From contig NZ_CP020555.1 in the NCBI RefSeq assembly GCF_002080455.1, positions 7,306,501 through 7,370,500 on the forward strand: 64,000 nucleotides of DNA, read 5' to 3'. A program made the translations under genes and the position numbers. The stretch comes from Streptomyces sp. Sge12 (lineage in GTDB: Bacteria; Actinomycetota; Actinomycetes; Streptomycetales; Streptomycetaceae). Of this stretch, positions 57,216 to 64,000 are shown in pieces; position 1 is the stretch's first letter; the number at the start of each line of letters is the position of its first letter. The notes below the pieces were generated by a model that searched no databases, was not told where the DNA came from, and saw nothing but the letters and a program-made list of their open reading frames with translations.

Positions 57216-59499
57216 CCGGGCTCAGCCAGCGCGAGCACAACCTGGCCTTGGCCCGGGCCCGCGACCAGGCGCGTGAACGGATGGTCGTCCGGCTGCTGGC
57301 CGCCCTTCCCCTCACCGATGGCCAGGCCCGCGAGCTGCTGCAGCGCGGCAAGGCGTGGGCGTCCCAGCCGGTGCGGGAGCTGGATGCCTACCTGGCGCAG
57401 AACCCGGCGGGGCTTGCCGCTCCGACCTCGCACTGCCCGCTGGCGCTGCCCCGGCTGCTTCGCGTCCTGCGGCAGGCCGGTCACGGCGCCCTCGTCGGGG
57501 AACTGGCCTGCGTCCGCTGCGGGCGCGCCGACCGCAAGGTGGAGGAGCCCACGCCCGAGGGCCGGGCCTGCACGCCGTGCACCAGGCCACAGCGGACGTG
57601 CGCACGGTGTGGAGGGCAGAGGCACGTCGCCGCGGTGTGGGAGGACGGGCCGGTGTGCAACCTCTGCTACAGCCGCGATCCCCGGCGTTGGCGCGAGTGC
57701 GGCCGCTGCGGGCAGCAGCGGCCGCCGGCAGGGAAGACTTCCGAGGGCTTCCTGTGCCACAGCTGCTGGCCTCGCCCGGCCGAGCTCTGCACGCGGTGCG
57801 GGCAGGTCGCCCGGGTGCGCCAGAGGACGCCGGCCGGGCCGGTCTGTTCCGGCTGCTACCAGGTGCCCGCACGTCAATGCGGAGGCTGCGGGACGGTGAG
57901 GCCGATCCGGCGGCGCGGGAAAGGCAGCCGGCCGGACCTGTGCCACAAGTGCGACCCGTTGATGGGTGAGTGCGTGGTGTGCGGCCAGCGCCGACGCGGC
58001 GCTCGCCTGGGCCGGGGCGGCCCGTTCCACTGTGCCTCATGCCGGCCCCGGCCGGTCCGGGATTGCGGGGTATGCGAGAACGCCCGGCCCGTCCACGTCA
58101 CCTGGCCGCTCGGGCCGGTCTGCGACCGCTGCTACACCCACCGCCGCACCCATCCAGGGCCATGCGCCTCATGCGGACAGCCCGGCACCCTGGTCGGCCG
58201 CACCGAGACCGGAGACGAGATGTGCGGAATCTGCTGCGGCATCGGCCCGGTCTTCACCTGCACCGGCTGCGGGAGCATCGACGCCCCCTACGCTGAGGGC
58301 CGCTGCACCCGGTGTGCCCTCCGGGCCCGCGTGCTGGCTCTGCTCTCCGACGAGGCCGGCCTTCTCGACCCGCGGCTGCAGCCGGTGGCCGACTGCCTGA
58401 CCGGCGCCGCACACCCGAGATCGGTGATCCACTGGCTCAAAGGCAGCACGGCCGCCCGCCTGCTGACCCAGCTCGCCGCCACCCTCTCCGGTCTGACGCA
58501 CGGCCTCCTGGACGCCTCCCGCAGGAACCGCGTACGCGCTACATCCGCGGTCTGCTGGTCAGTGTCGGGATCCTGCCCGAACGCGACGAAACCCTGGCCC
58601 AGACCGAGCTGTGGGTCGCCCGCACGGTCGCCGCCCTCCCTGCCGGGCGACGCGGCGTCGTCCACGCCTTCGCGGACTGGCACACCCTCAAAACCGCCCG
58701 CCGCCAAGCCGCCCGCGGACGCTACACCGCCGGCTCCGCTGCCCAGGACCGCACCGAGATCCTGCGCGCCATCGACTTCCTGCACTGGTTGGACACCCAG
58801 AACCTGACCCTGAGCCAGGCCCGGCAAGCGGACCTGGAGCGCTGGCTCGACCTGGTCCTCGGCCACCGGCGCGGCCTGGTGGCCTTCATCCGCTGGACCC
58901 GCCTGCGCAACCTCGCCGATCTCGCCCTTCCCACACCCCGCTCGGGCCTTCCCCAGTACTTCCTCGACGACGTCGAGATGCACACCCAGCTGCGCCGCTG
59001 CATGACCGAGACCACCCTGTCGCTCGAAGTCCGCCTCACCGGCGCCCTGGTACGCCTGTTCGCGCTGCCCGTCAGCCGCATCGCCGCGCTCACCGCGGAC
59101 GACTTCACCCAGGACGAGTCCGGCGCCTACCTCACCCTCGGCACCAGCGCCGTCCTGCTGCCACCGCGACTCGCCGCTTTCGTGCAGGATCTGATCGCCC
59201 AGCCGCACCGCCTGGCCGCCGTCGCCCCTTCCCCCGCTCACGATCCCGGGTACCTCTTCCCCGGCAAGGTCCCGGGCCGGCCGCGCAGCTCCAACGCCCT
59301 CCGGGACCAGCTCGGCCGCCACGGCCTCCTGACCCTGGCCGCCCGCAACACCGCCATGATCACCATGATCACGGACATGCCACCCCAGGTCGTCAGCGAC
59401 CTCCTCGGCTTCTCCCCGTCGACCACCACACAGTGGGCCACCTACCTCCAGGACAGCTGGGCCGACTACCTCGCCGCCCGGCACGCTCCCGAAGGGTAA
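57212..59499 (+). pseudogene. Zinc-knuckle recombinase-like protein, frameshifted
   Basis: A protein of about 760 residues in two frames. Residues 1-95 are helical. Residues about 99-370 hold roughly eighteen CxxC knuckles (for example CVRC, CTPC, CGRC, CHSC, CGGC, CVVC), enough for about nine zinc ribbons. The rest is a tyrosine-recombinase-like domain ending VVSDLLGFSPSTTTQWATYLQ. A missing C near 58515 breaks the frame: with it the text would read LLDALPQEPRTRYIRGLL. The recombinase core has lost the usual RHTF/LGH histidines (ARNTAMITMI, LLGFS), so it may bind DNA without catalysis. GTG 57212 overlaps the XRE stop. Confidence 0.75.
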
Positions 59500-59834
59500 G
59501 GATGACGGTAGCGGTGGCGCATCCTTTGGCGCGGCCTGGCAGTGCCGCCCCGCCAGAGGTGATCAGAGCCAAAACCGATGACGGGGCATTCAGCTGACTC
59601 GCTGGGGACCTGGTGGCGGCATCGATCCCGGGCGGCCAGGACGGCGCCGGGCTGGAACGCAGAGGGTCGGCGCCGACTGCATCAGGCCCGCGTGCGCCCG
59701 GATCGGCTCGGCGAGGACTTGCGGATGCAGGCGGTGCAGCGGTGCGCTGGGCTTGCTGGTCTCGTGCAGTGGGTGTGTTCTGGAGGAGGGGAACGGACGG
59801 TTGCGTGATGCCCGACAGCAGCGGAGAGTTCCGC
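59500..59834. other. 335-bp gap after the recombinase module
   Basis: No supported gene. Short open frames here lack ribosome sites and coding character. GGAGGAGGGG at 59782 probably belongs to an upstream start option (ATG 59808) of the next gene. Confidence 0.5.
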
Positions 59835-60548
59835 ATGGCCAGTACTTGGATCTGTGAGAATTGCGGAAGGCAGGCCCCCGCAGGATCCCGCGCGTGCGGC
59901 CACTGCGGTAGGGCTTTCACTGCTTGGGGTCCGGGCGTCGACCCCGCGGACGCCGCAGCGCATTCCGCACCGCTTCCACCGCCGGTGGGCGACGCGGTTG
60001 GCGGCGGCGCCTGGGACCCATTGCCTCAACCACCGAACGATCCGCCGGCACATGAGGAGCCGGGAAGACCTCAGCAGGGCACCTGGCCGGAGCAGAGGTC
60101 AGAAGCTCCCGTGTCGCCCCCCTTGATCGGTCGTGGGGAGGCCGTTGAAGGGATGGTACGAGGTGTGCAGTTGCGTACCGAGCAGCGGAGCGACCGGGAC
60201 GTCCTCTCCGTTTTGATCTTCAGGCTGGAGCGCTATGACGATGCCGGGAAACGGGTGATGCTCGTACCGGTCGAGATGCGCGGCATCGGGTTCGAGGGGT
60301 CGATCCACGACGGCGACTGGGCCCGAGTAAGCGGCCGTATGCGTGCGGGAACTCTGCTGGCGGACCGCCTTCACAATGTCACGACAGGCGCCGACGTACG
60401 TGCCACCCGCACGCCACGGTGGCAGTTGATCATTGCTGCTGTCATTATCTGCATCATCGCGGCGTTCATCATCGCGGGATGGATATCCATGTTCACCGGT
60501 GACCCCGGAGGGCCCCCTGACGACTGGCCCTCAGACTGGCACCCCTGA
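59835..60548 (+). CDS. Zinc-ribbon, single-pass membrane protein
   Basis: A 237-residue protein. An N-terminal zinc ribbon (WICENCGRQAPAGSRACGHCGRAF: two CxxC) is followed by a Pro-rich spacer. A beta-rich domain comes next (MVRGVQLRTEQRSDRDVLSVLIFRLERY to WARVSGRMRAGTLLADRLHNVTTG, possibly OB-like), then one transmembrane helix (WQLIIAAVIICIIAAFIIAGW) near the C-terminus. The ATG at 59835 has GGAG seven bases upstream; ATG 59808 would add nine residues. It is 8 bp from the HerA-like gene and should be made with it; it may anchor that ATPase to the membrane. Confidence 0.78.
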   Translation: MASTWICENCGRQAPAGSRACGHCGRAFTAWGPGVDPADAAAHSAPLPPPVGDAVGGGAWDPLPQPPNDPPAHEEPGRPQQGTWPEQRSEAPVSPPLIGRGEAVEGMVRGVQLRTEQRSDRDVLSVLIFRLERYDDAGKRVMLVPVEMRGIGFEGSIHDGDWARVSGRMRAGTLLADRLHNVTTGADVRATRTPRWQLIIAAVIICIIAAFIIAGWISMFTGDPGGPPDDWPSDWHP

Positions 60549-60556
60549 GGACTTCC

Positions 60557-63500
60557 ATGGGCAGCGACGATCTGACAGCGGCCGGCCTGGACTACCTTCA
60601 GCGCGTCGGTTTCACCCCGCCTGCGACCGGTGCGGCCAGCAACCTCACCACAGCCCCGGTCTCGTTGCGGACCATGGTGCGGGTGACCGGCGTCGGGCGG
60701 CTCAACAAGGGTGGCTCCACCAGCCCAGGGCCGAGTGCACACGACGCCGCGTCGGACTCCGGAGGGCCGGGCGTCGACGGACTGAGTCCGATCTCCAAGG
60801 ACTTGCTGGTTGCCCTGCACAACTACATGGTGCCGCTGGCCTTCCTCGTCAGCGCCGAGCCCGGACAGGCCGCGGTACGCATAGGCACCTGGCTCCCCGG
60901 CGAGTCCTCGCTGCAGTCTCCCGAGCACAACGGCCGCCTCCTCACCACCTCCCTGCACACCCTGTATCCCGCCGTCGACCTCGTAGCCGATGCACCGTCG
61001 GTCGACCAGTGGCCCCGTGGCGGAATGGTCATGGGAATCCCCACCGCCAAGCCACCCGACGCAGCTGACGGCGCCGCCCAGGTGGACCGCCTTCTTCGCG
61101 CACTCCGCCAGTTCCGGTGGGAGACCCTCATCCTGGCGCAGCCAGTGGGCGAGGGCCTGATCAGGGACCTCAAGCTACGGCTGATCAACGAGATGCGCGC
61201 CGTCCACACCGCAAGCACGCTCGGGGGAGTGCCAAGCCCGCTGGCCCAGCACTACCTGGAGCTCCTCACCCGGCAGCTCAAATCCTTCACCGACGCACAA
61301 GGCGCAGGCGCGTGGCGGACCGCTGTCTACCTCCTCGGAGACGGGGACAGCTACCAGCAACTGGCGAGCCTGTGGCGAGGAGTCTATTCCGGTGCACACT
61401 CACTCCCGGAGGCCGTCAGGGTCTGGGACCGCGACGACGTTCCCACTCTCGCTGCCTCGTGGTCGATGCTGGATCCCGGGCCGGACACCAACGCACCCGG
61501 CTCATACCGGCAACCGTTCCAGCACCAGACACTCCTGACGTCGACGCAGCTCGCCGCCTACGTGCACCTGCCAAACCTGGAAACCAACGGATTCTCAATC
61601 CGTGTCGCACCGGCCTTCGACGTGGTCCCAGAAGCCATCACCGATGAGCGGAGCATCGTCCTTGGGCGAATCCTCCACCAGGGCCACACGACAGGCACAC
61701 CGTACGCGGTCAGTCCCAAGAGCCTGACCCGCCACGCTTTCGTAGCAGGAGTCACAGGATCGGGCAAAACCAACACCATCAAACACCTGCTCACCGAGAT
61801 TCACCGCTGCGGCATCCCATTCCTGGTCATCGAGCCGACCAAGACGGAATACCGCGCTTTGCTCACCCACCCAGAACTTGCCGGCCAGCTGAACGTCTTC
61901 ACCCCGGGCAAAGAGACGGTCGCACCGCTGCGGCTGAACCCGCTCGAGGTCCCGCCAGGCACCGGAATCGGTGAACACTTGGACCTACTCCGTGCCGTGT
62001 TCGGCGCCAGCTTCGCAATGTGGGGCCCGCTCCCGCAGGTCCTCGAACGCTGCTTGCACGAGGTATACGAAGACCGCGGCTGGGACCTGAGAACGAGCCT
62101 CAACCGCCGCCTGGGGCCGCAGGAGACATCGTGGCGGGCCTATCCGACGCTGACGGACCTCAGCCAGAAGGTGAAGGACGTCGTACCGCGCCTGGGATAC
62201 GAGCCCCGGACTCAGGACGACATCCAGGCTGCCCTCTTGACCCGCCTTGACGCCATGCGCAAAGGAGGCAAAGGCGCGACCCTCGACACCGCGCAGTCCA
62301 TCCCCATGCGGGAACTGTTTAACGTACCAGCCGTCATCGAACTCGAAGGCATGGGAGACGACGACGACAAGGCCTTCCTGATCGGCCTCCTGCTGATCAG
62401 ACTCGCGGAACACAGACGGGCAGCCGGCCAGTCCGACGACCTCACCCACGTGCTGGTGGTCGAGGAAGCACACCGCCTCATCACCAACGTGACACGAGGC
62501 GGCTCGGAATACCTGGCAGACCCCCGCGGCCAGGCCGTTGAAACGTTCACCAATCTCCTCTCGGAGATCCGCGCGTACGGCCAAGGTGTCGTCATCGCCG
62601 ACCAGGTTCCCGTCCGCCTGGCACCCGACGTCGTCAAGAACACCAACCTGAAGATCGCACACCGCGTCGTCGCCGCCGATGACCGATCCATCCTCGGCGG
62701 CGCCATGTCCATGACCGACGCCCAGGAACGCTTCATCAGCACACTCGGCACCGGCCAGGCCGCCGCCTTCAGCGAAGGCGACGACGCACCCCTTCTCATC
62801 ACAATCCCACGCGCCCACCACAACGGCCGAGCACCACACGACACCGACGTCGCCCAAGCCATGAACCGATGGCGCACAAGACTCAGGCTCCAGGAGCTCT
62901 ACCACCCACGCCCGTATTGCGCCCGAACCTGCCACGCCGCCCCTTGGGCCTGCACGATGGCCCGCGCCCTCATAGACGACCGGTACGTCCAACGAACGGT
63001 CGCACGCCTCGCACTGTCGACCGCCGAACACAGCGCAGCCCTCGACCGCCTCTGGCCCGAAGTTGTCAGCGTCCTGCGCGCCCGCCGAACCGAACCGGTG
63101 GACGAGCAGCGGTTGCTGAAGGCATTCGCCGGCCATGCCGCAGACTGGTACGCACAACGACGCGCAGCTCAGGCCTCCTGGCCCTACCGAGACACAGACG
63201 CACTGGCCGACATCCTGCGTGCCATGCTCGTACAGAAGGTGGAGGGCGCACAGGACCCAACCGTGCGTGAGCGGTTCCAATCCCAGATGCGCGAACTCCA
63301 CACCAGAGCCCACGACCCCTACCCCGACTGCGACCGAATCTGCGACCAGGCACCGCTGTGCCTCTACCGGGCGGCAGCTGGCGATGTGGTCGCATCACAC
63401 CGGTACCACCTCCAGTGGCAGCGCGCCGAGGATGCCGACGCCCGCACAGACAACGGGCAACGACGGCAGAACACCTGGAACACGGCCACAGCCAGCTCCT

Positions 63501-63724
63501 ACGACATAGTCGAGCAACCCCACGCCGGCATGTCACAGGACGAACGGGCACGAGTAGCCGCCGCGGCACGAAGGGCCTCCCTCTGCTTCGCCCAACAAAT
63601 GCTCGCTGACGACGAACGCAAAGTACCCAGCACGGCCCGTTGGATCGCTGGCCGCCTACTGAACGACGCAGACACAAACGGAGGGCCCAGCGACAACAGC
63701 GCTATGGGGAGCGAACTGCCATGA
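60557..63724 (+). CDS. HerA-like P-loop ATPase (DUF87 type), 1055 residues
   Basis: A large FtsK/HerA-class ATPase. Walker A is FVAGVTGSGKTNTIKHLL (near residue 400) and Walker B is THVLVVEEAHRLITN (near 632). Other HerA-type features are VIADQVPVRLAPDVVKNTNLKIAHRV and a hexamer-interface-like ISTLGTGQAAAFSEGDD. The N-terminal 390 residues and C-terminal 270 residues are extra. The C-terminal part holds two similar cysteine triads, C-x3-C-x6-C near residue 790 (YCARTCHAAPWAC) and C-x3-C-x5-C near 924 (DCDRICDQAPLC), which could bind zinc or an iron-sulfur cluster. It probably translocates DNA or remodels protein. A defence or DNA-processing role is inference. Its stop overlaps the next start. 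Confidence 0.83.
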   Translation: MGSDDLTAAGLDYLQRVGFTPPATGAASNLTTAPVSLRTMVRVTGVGRLNKGGSTSPGPSAHDAASDSGGPGVDGLSPISKDLLVALHNYMVPLAFLVSAEPGQAAVRIGTWLPGESSLQSPEHNGRLLTTSLHTLYPAVDLVADAPSVDQWPRGGMVMGIPTAKPPDAADGAAQVDRLLRALRQFRWETLILAQPVGEGLIRDLKLRLINEMRAVHTASTLGGVPSPLAQHYLELLTRQLKSFTDAQGAGAWRTAVYLLGDGDSYQQLASLWRGVYSGAHSLPEAVRVWDRDDVPTLAASWSMLDPGPDTNAPGSYRQPFQHQTLLTSTQLAAYVHLPNLETNGFSIRVAPAFDVVPEAITDERSIVLGRILHQGHTTGTPYAVSPKSLTRHAFVAGVTGSGKTNTIKHLLTEIHRCGIPFLVIEPTKTEYRALLTHPELAGQLNVFTPGKETVAPLRLNPLEVPPGTGIGEHLDLLRAVFGASFAMWGPLPQVLERCLHEVYEDRGWDLRTSLNRRLGPQETSWRAYPTLTDLSQKVKDVVPRLGYEPRTQDDIQAALLTRLDAMRKGGKGATLDTAQSIPMRELFNVPAVIELEGMGDDDDKAFLIGLLLIRLAEHRRAAGQSDDLTHVLVVEEAHRLITNVTRGGSEYLADPRGQAVETFTNLLSEIRAYGQGVVIADQVPVRLAPDVVKNTNLKIAHRVVAADDRSILGGAMSMTDAQERFISTLGTGQAAAFSEGDDAPLLITIPRAHHNGRAPHDTDVAQAMNRWRTRLRLQELYHPRPYCARTCHAAPWACTMARALIDDRYVQRTVARLALSTAEHSAALDRLWPEVVSVLRARRTEPVDEQRLLKAFAGHAADWYAQRRAAQASWPYRDTDALADILRAMLVQKVEGAQDPTVRERFQSQMRELHTRAHDPYPDCDRICDQAPLCLYRAAAGDVVASHRYHLQWQRAEDADARTDNGQRRQNTWNTATASSYDIVEQPHAGMSQDERARVAAAARRASLCFAQQMLADDERKVPSTARWIAGRLLNDADTNGGPSDNSAMGSELP

Positions 63725-64000
63725 GCGTCAAAGAGGCACCGGATCCAGAGCCATCCCCCACTCAGCCGGAGCCGCCCCAACAGGGACCAGAACAGGGACC
63801 TTCACCTTCCTCTCCCGATCCCCCGGCAGCGATTCCACCTTCGCCCGTTGACGTAATCCTCCAGACAATCCAAGCAATACCGCCACTGAACCTTCTGCCA
63901 CCTGGGCAACCAGGCGGCCCGGCCCCACCTACGCCCGCCGAGCCACCACCGTCAACAAGCGATCAATCCTCGGCAGGAGGCGTGCCGCCAGGCCCAGCTG
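63721..64000 (+). CDS. Proline-rich protein, 3' end outside the window
   Basis: At least 93 residues. MSVKEAPDPEPSPTQPEP opens a disordered Pro/Gln/Ser region with one short hydrophobic stretch (VDVILQTIQAIPPLNLLPPG). ATGA overlap with the HerA-like gene shows coupling. The domain that follows is out of view, so no function can be given. Confidence 0.7.
   Translation, partial: MSVKEAPDPEPSPTQPEPPQQGPEQGPSPSSPDPPAAIPPSPVDVILQTIQAIPPLNLLPPGQPGGPAPPTPAEPPPSTSDQSSAGGVPPGPA

Larger units (their letters stand above)
55605..64000. mobile_element. Probable integrated element, left boundary at the truncated reductase
   Basis: Signs: truncation of the aldo/keto reductase at about 55605; a three-gene tyrosine-recombinase module (55.8-59.5 kb); a change to visibly lower GC and less biased third positions from about 59.8 kb on; and an unusual HerA-like operon. 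No phage structural, replication or transfer gene is seen. The right end and the missing part of the reductase gene lie outside the window, so the extent is a guess. Confidence 0.5.

Noticed and set aside
59578..59808. A 76-residue frame after the recombinase module
   Set aside because: Its composition and lack of a ribosome site argue against a gene.
55605..64000. A prophage
   Set aside because: No capsid, tail, terminase, lysis or replication gene is visible; only recombinases and an ATPase operon.

Overview
The window is chromosomal DNA from a Streptomyces, or a very close actinomycete. The evidence is very high GC, many GTG starts, GTGA/ATGA start-stop overlaps, a rodlin gene, a complete spore-pigment (whiE-type) type II polyketide cluster, DasR-like boxes in front of a chitinase, and many secreted hydrolases.

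Layout. 0-3 kb: housekeeping-type genes (PAP2 phosphatase, alpha/beta hydrolase, RsbW-like ATPase). 3.1-11.5 kb: a tightly packed catabolic operon. It encodes an aryl-CoA ligase fused to a thioesterase, a salicylyl-CoA 5-hydroxylase fused to an OYE-type reductase, a nitrilase, gentisate 1,2-dioxygenase, an FAH-type hydrolase and maleate isomerase. It should run salicylate (possibly from a nitrile) through CoA intermediates to gentisate, and then to pyruvate and fumarate. 11.5-16.7 kb: lipoprotein, zinc alcohol dehydrogenase, EamA-like transporter, two overlapping RimK-like ATP-grasp genes and a DUF7873 gene. 16.7-17.0 kb: two tandem tRNA-like units whose 3' half comes before their 5' half. This is the most unusual thing in the window. 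17.1-19.5 kb: ECF sigma/anti-sigma pair and a DUF1996 protein. 19.6-30 kb: phosphotransferase, DUF1838, subtilase, a large LuxR-type regulator, GH19 chitinase, rodlin and an FprA-like ferredoxin reductase behind an iron-box-like site. 30-42 kb: DinB protein, MFS pump with divergent MarR, HutD, a copper-radical oxidase, LacI regulator, xi-class GST, class II glutamine amidotransferase and a GH16 glucanase behind a LacI-type operator.

42.4-49.9 kb is the spore-pigment locus: an orphan acyl-CoA carboxylase epsilon subunit, the divergent FAD hydroxylase (ORFVIII type), then ORFI, cupin, KS-alpha, CLF, ACP and two cyclases, closed by a strong terminator. 50-54.9 kb: FMN reductase, RpiR regulator, small hypothetical genes and a secreted trypsin-like protein.

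From about 55.6 kb to the right edge the DNA looks acquired. An aldo/keto reductase has lost its N-terminus at the junction. Next comes a three-gene recombinase module (tyrosine recombinase, XRE protein, zinc-knuckle recombinase) in which both recombinase genes carry a single-base frameshift in a C run. After it lies a less GC-rich operon encoding a zinc-ribbon membrane protein, a 1055-residue HerA-like ATPase with two cysteine triads, and a proline-rich protein that runs off the window. The far end of this element is not in view.
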